Below are positions 1-24,228 of a stretch of 64,000 bases of DNA, piece after piece (the stretch's first letter is position 1; the number at the start of each line of letters is the position of its first letter). Source of the DNA: Rhea pennata (lineage: Eukaryota > Chordata > Aves > Rheiformes > Rheidae); the NCBI RefSeq assembly GCF_028389875.1, contig NW_026907681.1:2373242-2437241 (forward strand), written 5' to 3'. The position numbers and the translations under genes are program-made. The notes beneath the pieces were generated by a model. That model did not search any database. It was not told where the DNA came from and saw only the letters and a list, made by a program, of their open reading frames with translations.

Positions 1-163
1 CAGATCGGGCTCTAGCTAGGTCAAGAGCAGAGGGGAAGGACTGCATCAATTGTATTATATCCAGTGCCTGCCTGCAGGAGGTGAATTTGCTGAGTGTTTG
101 TGTTTGGGGGGGAGATGTTTTTTGTTTTGGGTTTTTTTTTTTTAATCCTCTGTTGCATACTAG

Positions 164-10517
<10,354 letters not shown>

Positions 10518-12026
10518 GTAAGAGTTCAAAGCTTGAAAAATCACCACTTCCCCAAGGGAAGGGATTGAGGGTCCTCTTCCTTGACTACATTTGAGGCATG
10601 TTAGTCCTTGCCCCGTGTTGCCAGTCCTCTGGAGCTGGCAGCATGTTTGGTTTGCTTGTTGCTGCATTCCACCGAGATCATGCTGTCTTTAAACGGCAAG
10701 TTCCTTGCATGAGATCAGTCTTTGAATCCAGCTATGCCCTGGCCTTAATTGACACACTCTGACAGTAAATTTCTGAAGATAACTGTGAAACAGCACTTCT
10801 CAAACTTTCTGATTAGTCATGGTCTGCCTGTTTGGTTCTGAGATGCACAGGCAAATTTTTCTTTCTATCTTTTCTCTTTAAATTCACTAATCTGTCTGTC
10901 CCTCTCTCAAAATTACAGACCTCTAGTAATACTTTTCCCAGAGGTTTCCACTTTAATCCCCATCTAGGGGAAGGAATGGATCTTGCCATTGCAGTCATGT
11001 TCTAGAAAAGCAATTGCACTTGACTTCACTGACTTTCTCATGCAGCCTGCTTAAATACGAGCACGAGCAATCACGAGAGGACTGCCCACAGACCTGGGTC
11101 TGGGTTCAAAAAATACTGTCACTGTCCTCCAGCACTCCCTGCTCTTACAAGACTATGTTTGTTTCTGCTTGAATGTCTCTGTTGGATGAACTCCAGCATC
11201 CACTGTGAGTGCCTTTGCATGCCAAGGGAGTCTGTCGCAGAAGTCAAGATGATGTCAAGCACTGAATGAACTCTGCTCATGGAGTCTTATCTCCGGGGCC
11301 CTTGATTTTTTTCTGTGATTTTAGGGATGTCAGCAAGTGCACTTATTTCTTGCCCACTCTCCAAGTGGAAAGAGCAGTAGTGTGGAGCTGGCTGGCAGGA
11401 ACCACTGCCAGCTGAGGAAGAAAAGACTGCCTGGAGGAGGGGTGACAAAGCAATGTACGCTTGAGTCTCACCTCTGTTCCACTGAAGCTTCCTGTGATGG
11501 TTATATTGAGCGATACAAATAATTGGCAGGCATATGAAATCCACGAAACACAATAGAAAAAAAGTGGACAGTGTATTGTCATAGGTGTTTCAATAGCGAT
11601 GTCCAGTTTCCTCTGAGTCCATTTTGCCAGCGTCCCCTCCTATTTTCCAAACAAAGCTTGATTCTCCTCTATAAGGCTTTTCCTAGTATCTCACTCCATT
11701 TCTCTACTCCTCTCACCCTGACTCTCACTTCTTGCCCTTTATTTGTGTGCATTTAAGAACATTTTGCCAGTTAGTATTGGCAAGTTGGGGGCAGAGGCTG
11801 ATGTGCTTTTGCAGCTGGAGGTGAAGTAGTTCATGATGTTACTGTCTCTAGCTGTGTAAATATGCCTAGATCCTGCTAGTCCAGAGCCCCACAGCTTGGA
11901 TTAACTTACCTGGTGGCTGCCTAGTTTGGCAATACTGGAAGTACTTTGGCAGGAGGGTAGTAAGTAGCATCCTGGGTGATGTGTTCCTTGGCATAGACCA
12001 GGTTTTGCACAAGCTCTATATCCTAG

Positions 12027-14469
<2,443 letters not shown>

Positions 14470-14692
14470 GAGATCCTGGGCCCACCTGCTGCCATGGCCA
14501 CATTCCCCTAGGGAGGTTACTTTGTTCCTGGTTGGGTGGGAAAGGGAGACTGCAGGAGCCTGAGGCCAAGATTAGGCCAGATGCTGTCACCTTCTGTGCT
14601 CTTGCGCTTGTTGGGACAAGCAACTATGATGCTGGCACAGTTCTTCTATTGATGTGTTTACCCCGATGACTGTACCTCTTTCCTTTCCTCAG
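14470..14692 (+). other. Internal deletion junction in POLE pseudogene
   Basis: Only 223 bases separate the remnant ending in EILG from the exon starting RYYHIP. In human POLE these positions are separated by roughly 350-400 residues spread over several exons. None of that protein can be read in any frame here, so several exons have been lost. An unrelated short open stretch follows 14469 and looks like random sequence. Confidence 0.85.
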
Positions 14693-17600
14693 ATATTACC
14701 ACATCCCCATTGGGAATCTCCCTGATGACATGTCTACCTTTGGTTCTGACCTGTTTTTCTCCCACCACCTCCATCGCCACAACCATTTGGCGTGGCTCTC
14801 ACCCACGGCCCGCCCAGAGCTGGGGGGTAAAGAGGCTGATGACAACCGTTTAGTTACGGAGTTTGACGAGAGAGCCTCAGTGGAGATAAACAACCCTGGC
14901 TGCTACTCCACAGGTAGGATAGCACTGAGTGGGAGCCGAGCCAAGTGCTCTTCTATGAGCTCAGGAGAAGGATGGCTGCAGTGGCAGAAGAGTATCTGAG
15001 CAGTTCTGCAGTTTCTGACAGCTTCAGAAGTTGAGCAATGATCTGGACAGGATATATGCAATTGGCATCTCCTGGGGATAGAGTCCTGTATGCAATAGAA
15101 AAATGCATGTAGGCATTTAAGTACAGATTATTTTCTAGTTTGTGGCCTCTCATAGCAGCATTCAGAAGATCACTTCTGGTGGTCCCTAGGATGAATCTTT
15201 CTGTGATGCAAAACAAGCTGACTGATAGTTCTTCTGAGCACCTCTGCTGCAGTTTCCAGAAAAAGCTGGTGGCCCCTGGAGGGGAAGTAGATCCAAGTTC
15301 TGTTGGAAGGTGCTCTGCTGTTTAACTGTGCAGTGAATGGGGCCGTCTGTACATAGCATCACGGCCGTAGAGGGGAGAGGTCTGGCCATGTGCCAAAAGT
15401 GTCCTTTAAGGCCTGTAACACAAGGTGTGTGGCAGTCTGGAGAGCAGCACAGTTTCCCATGCTGCTGCAGTAGCATACAGGCTTTCACCATTTCCTGATA
15501 TGAATATCTTGATGTTGCACTCGGTAGATGCAGCAACACCTGTAAAGAGCTCTTACAACTTGTGGAAAGTCCTGGCAAGTGGGTGCATTCATCATACCTG
15601 GAGAGGGGATTGTGTGCTTGCTGGTTCTCTGCCCTGCTTGCCCGTTGACAGGTTGTGTTTGTTCACAATGTGTCTGGAGCTGGATATTCAGAGCTTGGCT
15701 GTAAACACAGTGTTACAGTCCCATCACATCAATGACATGGAAGAAGGTCCCAGCGTGAGTATCAGTTTTGATGTGATCCAGCAGGCATCTCTAGAAGACA
15801 TGGTGACAGGGAACCAAGGTGCCAACATTCCAGCCAGCTATGATGAGAGTGCCCTGTGCTCCAACCCCTTCAGGTATGTCTGTAAGGGTCAGCATGAGAT
15901 GGAGCATCTGTTTCATCCTGCCTGATGCCCTCAGGGTCCTGCTTCCCAGGCTGTACCTGCGAGAGGGCAGGGTCCTCCTTCCCAGCTGACTGGCTGGCTT
16001 TAGCCTCTCCAGATTCTTACTAGCATGTGGTTTGTGGGGTGCCTTGAAGCACAATAGGCAGCTGGCTTGGCAGAGGGAAGGAGGCGAAGCCCAGCTTTGT
16101 CTGTTGACATCCTCCCTTTTAGGCTTGAGGATCAGCTCTCCCTAGTGGCTCAGCCAGCATATGTGAGGAGATGCTTTTGAAGAGTTTGCCCTTTCCTGTT
16201 TCTCTTTTCATCTCCACAAGGTCATAGGGGCACATAATTGCCCTGTGGCTTATGTGCTGAGAGCTAGTGCATCTCTGCTTTGGCAGAGTTGCCACTTGCT
16301 CTAGCATTATCTGAAAACATGTCAGTGTGTGAAAGGAGGAAGGGCTCATGTGCCTGGTGTGATGCTCATCTCTGCTCCGTGGCAGGATTCTGAAGAGCAT
16401 GGTGGTGAGCTGGGTGAAGGAGATCACACAGTATCCCAACATCTGTGCAGAGAACCAGGTGATTCGTTTTTACCGCTGGCTCTGCTCTCCTTCCTCACTG
16501 CTTTATAACCCAGCTTTGCATCGCCCTCTGCACAACGTGATGAAGAAGCTTTTCCTACAGTAAGTGAAAATGGAGCTTGCCATGCCCTGTGCGTAGAGCA
16601 GACGGACATAGCCATGGGTGGTACTCTATTGGCACCCATAGCTGTGTCTTTCTGAGCACCTGTGGCACAACCTCTGGAAAGGCCCAGTAACTTCCAGATG
16701 CATAGTTGGTCCAACTTTTGTTGGAGTGCCTGCCATCCTGTGGTTGGAGCTCCCTTAGATGGCGAGACCAACGCATTTGACTACTGGCTGTGCTGGAGCA
16801 GCACATCCTTCCTGAATTGTATGTTGTGCTGTGGTTTGCTGTTCCCTGTTTAATGGCAGCTAAATAGCAGCAGTTCCTCCAGCCTGCTGCCTCCAGATCC
16901 TGTGTTCTGCTTGACCGTTAGTGGCTGAGTTCAAGCGTCTGGGTTCTTCAGTGGTTTATGCCAACTTCAACCAGATCATCTTGTGCACCAAGAAACGGCG
17001 AACTGAGGATGCCATTGGCTACATGGAGTACATCATCAACAGGTGGGGCACACTTGGCTGCCAAAGGGTACGCTCAGCAAGCCAGGCCTGGAGATAATCT
17101 TCTGGAGGCTGAGCTAAGACATGGCTCAAGGTGTGGAAGGAGGATGCTGATTCTTGCCTCTTCTTGGTCCTCAGCACTGCATTTCTTGCAAAGTTAGCTT
17201 TGGAAGAAAGCGGACAAGGTCACCTGGTTCTTGCGCCATCATGCCCGGAGTAGGGATCTGTCCCTTAACTGTGCTGTATGGGGCAATATTCCAAAAATAT
17301 CTGTATGATTCAATCTAAAGAGACCTTCAGGAGAATGTGAGCAGTTGCGCTCTACCCAGTCTCTTATACTCTGGTAGCTCTCAGCATCCCAGCTATGATG
17401 TGTGGGCTGCTAAGACAGGCGTCTTGACACAAGAGGCAGTTGAAGCGTGGGTATGATTCCTCTGCAGCCCTTAGTTCTGCTAATGACTGCTCTGCAGCCT
17501 TTTGTACTGAGTCCATTCGCTGAAGCATGGTTGGATGTGAGAAGTGAACTGCTCTCTTGCTAACATCGCCTGCTCCTCATTGCCTCCCATGGAGAAGGTT

Positions 17601-20284
17601 ATTAGCTAGGGAAGATGCCAACACTGTGTGTGACTGCAGTCTCTTCCCTCCAGCATCCACTCAAAGGAGATCTTCCACTCTCTGACTATTTCCTTCTGCC
17701 ACTGCTGGGGATTCCTGCTCTGCATGGATCCAGCAAATTACGGAGGTATCAAGGGAAGAGTGCGTTCTAGCGTCCACTCTGGGGAGGTAAGAGATGGGAA
17801 GTGCTCAGCTCCAGAGACAGGGTTGCAGTGGGTTGAGTTGAGCAGGGAGCTATTGGTTTGGATATAGGGAATTGCTATGATATCACCAACCGAAAGCCTG
17901 GGCATGGCTTGTGCTCCATTCCAGCAGGACACTAGCAAGAGTTAAGTGTTGGATGAGGACAGTGAGGAAGAAGAGGAGAATAAGGAAGAGGAGGAGGAGG
18001 ATGGAGAAGCAAATGTGGAGGACTTGCTAGAGAATAGTTGGAACGTTGTGCAGTTTCTCCCCCAGGCTGCTTCCTGTCAGAACTGCTTCCTCATGCTTGT
18101 GTTGGGTGAGTGCAGTCTGCTGCTCACCTGGTCCTACTTTGAATGTTACCTCTGGTGACTAGAGCTATCCCCACTCTTCTGCTGCCCAAGCCATATCCAC
18201 AGCATTCCCCACAGCTTCTTGAAGCTCTGTGTGCTACTGAGAAGGTTCTGATGTTGATCCAAAAAACCCCTTACAGTCAAAGACTGCACTGTGCTAGATG
18301 TGGTACAGAAGGGACCACCTCCATGTCTGTAAATATCATTGTTTGGGTGGTTTCAGCACCAGTGTGAACTCTCAGAGAGGGGAAAAATGTCATTAGTTCC
18401 TGATCAGTCATTGGTGCCCCAGGAGGGTCAACAAGCACAGTAGCACTTGTGCCACTCTCCCATCGTGGACTGCATCTGGAGCTTTTCTTATGTGTCTTTG
18501 CAGCCTACATTGTGGCTGTGTACCACAGCATGAAGGAGGAGCTGCGGTGCAATGCCCCTGGGAGCGCTCCCATCAAGAGGAGGGCCACGAGCCAGGTGTC
18601 CCAGGAGGCATTGGGAGAGACGGGAGCCATGCCTGGTGAGTACGGTTAGCCACAGTTAGGCATGGGAGAGCTGTGTGCAGCACTGCTGGGCCAGTCCTGC
18701 AGCAGGAAGAGAGCTGCCCACCTTGCTGTCCCCGTATGCTTCCATATGGCTCAAGAGCTTTCTCTGCTCCTCCTCTCCAAGCATGATCACTTTCTCACAG
18801 GATTACGTGGCCAACGAGCTCACGCAGAGCTTCTTCACCATCACTCAGAAGATCCAGAAGAAGATGGCTGGTTCCCGTAATGCCACTGAGCCCTCAGACA
18901 TGTTCTCAGTGCTATCTGGCTCCTACTTGCCACTCAACAACCCAGCTCTAGAGTTCATCAAATACGTCTGCAAGGTTAGTGGGGTGGGCCGTGTTTTTTT
19001 TTCTTTTTTTCTTTTTTAAAAAAGAATCTGTTGCAATTCTACAATCAGTTTGTTTTGCCCAGCTAGCACTCGCATCAGAGTGAGTCCCCATGAGGACTGT
19101 CTTCTCTGCTGGTGGCCTTCCCTAACACTTTCTCCTCTAGGTGTTGTCCCTGGATGCCAGAATAACTAACCAAGTAAACAAACTGTGCTTGGACCTGCTG
19201 CGCCTCATTGAGGTGGGTGAGTTCTCAGAAGAAGCCCAGTTTCGGGTCCCTTGCCGCTCCTATGTGCTCCCTGAAGTCACCCGCAGGAACTGCAATTTTT
19301 GCAGGGACTTGGACCTGTGCAAGGACCCTGCCCTCTCGCAGGTACAGCCTTCGTTTCCCAGGAAAACCCCTTTGCCCTGGCTGCATGCATGAAGTCCCTC
19401 TTGGGGACACCAGAGGCCCTAGCATGGTTGTGCTCTTGGCCTGTCGTGAACTCACATGTTGTCTGTCTTTCTCTCTCTCTCAATCCTTTTGCTTTGAAGG
19501 TTCCGTGACAGTGATAAACCTCCCTTCAGGGTTATTTTCTGCTCATCCCCTTTCGTAGCTGCCTGTGACAGTTTGAGGTGTGCTGGTGCTTTGGCTGATG
19601 CTTTATCCCCTCCCGAAATTGGTTATGGCTTCCTGGCACTCGGGGCTCTCAGAATGCTCTTGTTAGGCTGCGAGGGCTGAGGCTGCACCATGCTTTCTCT
19701 TGGGAAGAGTCACACTTGTGTTCATCTCCCTTCTCTCTGCCCCTCGGATGGGTCAGTGCTGCCCAGTTGGGTATGCTCCAACTGCCAGGCCCAGTATGAC
19801 TCGGATTCCATTGAAATGGCACTGGTGGAAGCGCTGCAGAAGAAGCTAATGGCCTTGCTGCTGCAGGACCTGGTGAGTGCTGGGCTGCTGCGCTGCAGGA
19901 GCCTGCCCTTGATGTGGCAGGCTGCAGCAGGAGGGCTGAAGCTGCTCTCTGCTCCTTGAAACCGAGCAGCCCAACCTTACTTCTCTGACTGATGTGATGC
20001 AGTGGGGATATGATGAGGAGAGTTTGGCTCGAGCGCTCTCCACTTCTTCTCAGCACATAGCTGCAGCCTTTTGCTGGCTGGCTGAGGCTTGACCCATTGA
20101 CCTTGTGTCAGTGGTGTCTCCCCAGAGAGCCCTGTCAAAGGACTGAGCTGCTCAGCCTTGTCTGCTATCCCAGCTAAAACCCCTTTGCCTCTAGGTGTGC
20201 AAGAAGTGTCATGGTGTGAAGGAGACACTTATGCCTATGTACTGCAGCTGTGCTGGAGATTTTGCCCTCACCATTTCCTCCCCG
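14693..20284 (+). pseudogene. POLE: POLE block 3: C-terminal non-catalytic domain exons
   Basis: Exons seen: 14693-14913, 15669-15873, 16386-16560 (donor weak or damaged), 16918-17042 (acceptor damaged), 17654-17786, 17925-18105, 18504-18635, 18781-18974, 19141-19341, 19747-19872 and 20195-20284. They match the inactive C-terminal polymerase fold, an acidic linker (17.95-18.0 kb) and the two C-terminal cysteine motifs. The first cysteine of the first zinc-binding module is Arg (codon 19282-19284). The second module (VCSNC, then CKKC and CSCAG) still looks complete. The final coding exon of about 37 residues, which should follow 20284, is not recognisable; the sequence after the AG near 20375 does not match it. 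Stop at 17943-17945. Confidence 0.92.
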
Positions 20285-21471
20285 GTATGTGTGCATCCTG
20301 CCACGACGTCTGGCCTCCTGCGAGCAGCTCCCCTGTAATAGCCAGTGAAAAACCCTGTGATAACTTGTGCCTTTCAGTCCATCTGGCACAAGTTCATCTC
20401 TCTGTGCTTTCTGGCTGTTTATTCATTGATTTGTGCCCAAGCCAGCCAGTCCTGCCTGAGCAGCTTGCAGAGCATCTCCTGGCATGCACACCTGTGGATA
20501 GCACGGCTGCAGCGTGGCAATGCTGGATCCCAGGGATTTCTACGTCTGCAGGAGATGGGTAATGCTTGGCTGCTGAAGGAAGTGGGTGGCAGAGCTCTGT
20601 CTGTGCTTTCTGCCAACCGCGAAGGCCTGCCCTGCACGGGCAAGGTAGCCGTGAGGTGCAAACCTCAGTCCAGGGAGGCTGGCTCTCCTGAGACTGCCCT
20701 GCTGGGGCGCTCTGCTTGCCTGTGCAGAGCAGCATGGCAAGGGCTGTTTGAGGTGGCTGCCGCAGCTCCCCTGTGGCACTGAGGACCTGACGCTGTCCTC
20801 ATCTCATCCCTGCCTTTGGGATACTTTCACCTTTCCTGAGCTGTGCAAAGCCCAGATTAGCAGGTTCTGCTGGCAGCCAGAGAGAGCAGGGTGTTGGTGC
20901 TTGCCCTGGCACGACTCCCCGCCCACCACCTCCACCCTCTCCTGTGCCACAAAGCAGCTGCGCTGGAGCCTATGCTCTCCAGAAGCTGCTTGGGACCAGG
21001 TAACGGAGGGGCCGTGCCTGCAGGCCGGGCGAGATACAGCAGAGACCGTGGGCATGTGTTGCTGTACAGGGCAAGGCGAGTGTGGCAGCTCTCTCTTAGC
21101 TGTCTGTCCACTCTGCCTGCCTTTGGTGGCTCTGAGATTACCTCCTTGCCCACATATTGCCCCATACCATGATCTCCTGGAAGTGTGACTGGAAGTGGAG
21201 CAGAGGGATAGGAAAGAGGAGGCGCAGCTGGAGCATTGCAGTGCCAGATCCCAGGGACTTCCAGAGCTGCAGGAGATGGATGACAGGTGCCTGGTGAACA
21301 AAGTAGCCGAGCAGAGCCCTTCCCATCCTGCCTGCTGCCCTCAAATACCTCAAACGGCAGCAGAGCCCTGTGTCTCCTAGCCCCATGTGCTGGTGCCCAC
21401 AGATGGTTTAGGGAGCACTTGTTCCACTCCGGTTCCCGGGGGCCGAGTGTCCGCTTTGGCAAGCCAGCACT
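20285..21471. other. Non-coding stretch after POLE, with an internal diverged repeat pair
   Basis: No exon is recognisable here on either strand; several open frames over 100 codons are unsupported. Two segments resemble each other in direct orientation, about 20508-20605 and 21228-21321. They share the core GATCCCAGGGA followed by CTGCAGGAGATGG and then related sequence, so part of the region arose by an old local duplication or by insertion of the same repeat family. Confidence 0.6.
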
Positions 21472-21487
21472 AACACACACACACACA

Positions 21488-21528
<41 letters not shown>

Positions 21529-21530
21529 AT
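21472..21530. repeat. (CA)n microsatellite
   Basis: CA dinucleotide run with one interruption (CATACA), ending next to the possible LTR remnant that starts near 21540. Confidence 0.97.
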
Positions 21531-21540
21531 GCACTCTTCA

Positions 21541-21900
21541 GCAGCAAGCAGTTTATTAGTAAATACTTACAAAGAGACCGACCCAATGGAAATCTCGAGA
21601 AGGACCACTCCAATGCTTGTCCCAATCATCTGCATGATGAAAGAAAGAGAGTTGGCAGGCACAATCCTTTCGGGTGTCCCCGAGGAGGCAACGTAGCCCT
21701 CTGTTGTGAAGCAGCCACCCTCTCCTTTGGAAAAATTCTGGTACTTATGGTTATTCATGGTAGGCGGAAGTCCCGGCACGTGGGCCCAGCAAGTGCAGGG
21801 AGTTTAGCCCAACTCCGTCCCAGTTGCATAACCGGGCTATGACACTGCGCACGTGTGCAGACTTATTTCGGGGGCCACATTGACTCTGGGGGTCACTATT
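21541..21900 (-). mobile_element. Possible LTR / endogenous retrovirus remnant (weak)
   Basis: Read on the - strand, there is an AATAAA signal at about 21552-21557 just after a 70-codon open frame (21779 to 21567). The frame has a hydrophobic C-terminal part and no recognised homologue. The arrangement of a GC/CACGTG-containing segment, a short frame, a polyadenylation signal and then a simple repeat resembles the U3-R part of an avian LTR, but I see no terminal repeats or target-site duplication. It could equally be a small unrecognised gene 3' end. Low confidence. Confidence 0.25.
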
Positions 21901-22077
21901 TCATTACTCTTCAACTTGAGACCTTCATGTTGACTGCTTCTCATGGTTATTCTGTGGCTGGGAGCCACCGAATCTCTATGTAACCAACCGCTGTTCTTTC
22001 TCACAGATTTCCAAGACCTTCTTAGTTACTTATTTGTATCCTGCTTAACACAGCGGTAGTTTTCTAGACACACAAAA

Positions 22078-22177
22078 GTTACAGCATGGACCATTCCCAC
22101 CAAGTATCACGTAGTACGGATACAAAAGTTGCAACAGGAACCATTCCCACCAAGTATCACCTAGTACGGATGCAGCA
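22078..22177. repeat. 50-bp tandem repeat, two copies
   Basis: A unit containing ACCATTCCCACCAAGTATCA and CTAGTACGGAT or GTAGTACGGAT is repeated with a period of 50 bases (ACCATTCCC begins at 22090 and 22140). The copies differ at several positions. Confidence 0.85.
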
Positions 22178-22239
22178 CTCTGGATCCCAGAGGCGAGGAG
22201 ATCACTGAGAGCTCCTTTTCCTGTCCTTTCCCTATACAT

Positions 22240-23545
22240 CTGTGTTCATCCTTCAGAAGGGCTACCAGGAATGGGAGACAGCCGGAGAGCTCTATCCTCA
22301 CCAAAGTCAAGGGTGTGACACAGTCACCAAGCAAGGTGTGGGATGTTGGGGTGTACAGAGCCCACCACCCCCTCCCCCGCGTCTGCTTCCCCCCCGCCCC
22401 CAGCCCCAGCCGAGGTGAGGCTCCGACCCTCCTTTCTCCCTTCTCTTGTCTTGCTTGCTTTGGGTGGCCTCTTGGAGCAGTAGATGAGCAGCAGACTTTC
22501 TGCAAGGGCTTCCCAATTGCTCCTTCATCCAGATGGACCCAGCAAAGGAAGCTGTCGTGTGTGGTGGTCCCCGCTGCCTGCATGGGGACTCCTGTGTTCC
22601 CTCTTCCAGGCCCAGCACTGTCCTTGGCTCCCGATGAGGCAACCATGGCTGCATCCCAGACACATTGGGACTGCATGTTAGGTCACCTTTGCAGTGCTGT
22701 GCGGCAGGCTCAGCAGAGCTTGGCACGTAGCACCAGGCAGGGACCTATGGCCTTAGCCAGGCAGGCGCGCCATGCTCTGCCTGCCCTGACAAGCAGCGTC
22801 AGGCCTCTGTGGTTTTGGATGTTCAGGGCGGGAGAGGGCACTCTCAGATCAGGTCAGGGGAAGCTCTGACATGCACCCCCTTGTTTGCCAGGGCTATTAT
22901 TGCCAGCTGCAGCTATTTGAAGCAGAGGGCAGATCAGCTTTGTATTGCCCCGAAGCTTAGGGGAAACAGATTGGACCTTGCCAGACTCTACAAGTGAGAA
23001 GTGGGAAGAGGAATGTGCCTTTGATGCTGGGCTCCGTGGCGGAGGAGAGGCACTCTCTCAGCCTTTCGTCTTTTGAGGCAACTGCATGACTTTGGTGGGG
23101 CACTTTCAGATGTGGCAGCTGCCCCAGGCCTGTTGCGTGGCCAGAGTGGAGATGGCCTGGTGCACTGGGGCAGGATCTTAGCTTTTTCAATGGGTGGCAT
23201 GAGAGAGAGGATGAGTTTGCAGTGGTTTTGGCAAAGTGCTTTTGAAATTACCAAGCTGGTCTGTGGAAGAGCTTGGGCTGGCCTCGAGCATTGCCAGTGT
23301 GGACATGGCTTGCAGCCGCCACCCGGCATCACCTGGCCAGTGTGTCAGACCTGGCTGATGGCCTCTCTCGCACAGAGAGTCTCGGAGCCTTCCACTATTC
23401 CCAGAAGTCTTCTCACAGAGATGTTGAGCCAGATGAATCCCCCCTAGGTGGCAACAGTGAGGCCACATCTGGAATGCAGTGCCCTGTGCAGGGACCATGA
23501 GAGCTGCCAGTAAGCTGGAGCAAGTGCAGCAGAGCCCATGAAGAT
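22240..23545. other. Intergenic, no gene recognised
   Basis: Open frames up to 184 codons occur on both strands (for example + 22315-22869) but resemble no family I know. They are rich in Pro, Ser, Gly and Ala, as expected of GC-rich non-coding DNA, and lack convincing splice or start context. Confidence 0.6.
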
Positions 23546-23547
23546 GG

Positions 23548-23893
23548 TCAGGGCTGGAGAACACAACGTAGGAGGAAAGGCTGAAGGAGCTGCGTTTGTC
23601 CTGTCTTAGGAAGGGATAATGAAGGGGGATCTAAGACAGTGATCCAGCACCCGGAGGAGGCTATGGAGGCAGACTCTTCTTAGAGGTGCTCAGTGAAGGC
23701 ACGAGAGGCAGCTGGCCTGAGGTGCCCCTGGAGCAATTAGGACTGGTAGAAAGGAAACTATTCTTGTGCCTGAGAGTGGTGCAGCCCTGGGAGAGGCACC
23801 AGAGAGGCGGGAGCCCTGTGTTCTTGGAGAGGTTCAAGACATAGCTGGACAAGGTCAGGGTGATTTAAGTTAGCTTTGCTGGAGAGATGCAAC
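23548..23893 (+). mobile_element. CR1 LINE 3' fragment, old and diverged
   Basis: The segment follows the typical avian CR1 3' end. In order it shows the AGGGCTGGAG...GGAGGAAAGGCTGAAGGAGCTG start, a degenerate middle with a GGATAATGA and GTGGTGCAGCCCTGGGAGAG-like portion, then TTCTTGGAGAGGTTCAAGAC and GCTGGACAAGG, ending near GATGCAACCCATTCTT. Many substitutions and gaps show that it is old and inactive. It ends about 110 bases before the left edge of duplication copy A. Confidence 0.8.
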
Positions 23894-24228
23894 CCATTCT
23901 TAGCTCTTACATACACGCCATGGAGCACTTCTGGGATCTTCAAAGGCTCTACTACCTATGACTTTGTTCTCCAAATAAGGAGCAATTGGTGACCAAATTG
24001 GCTTTGCTTGGAGCCGGGCGAGAGCGCGGCTGCTGCCGCGTGGGGCAGCGAGAATAACTGGGCAGCGCTCTCTGCGCCTGGGGAGGCTGTGAAACACAGC
24101 GCAGCCGCACGAGGCAGCCGTGCACGCGGCCGTGTGCCGCGCTGGAGCGCGGTGTTAGTGCGGGCGGCCAGGGCAGTGCGGGGGTGCTAGCGTGTCTCTT
24201 CTTTCTCCGTGCCCTCGTCTCGGCGTAG

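Noticed and set aside
20375-20562. Possible POLE terminal exon after an AG near 20375
   Set aside because: The translation does not match the conserved POLE C-terminus in any frame.
21287-21559. Frame encoding a His-Thr repeat
   Set aside because: It is simply the translation of the (CA)n microsatellite.
22315-22869. 184-codon + frame
   Set aside because: No recognisable family, no splice context, and an overlapping open frame on the other strand.
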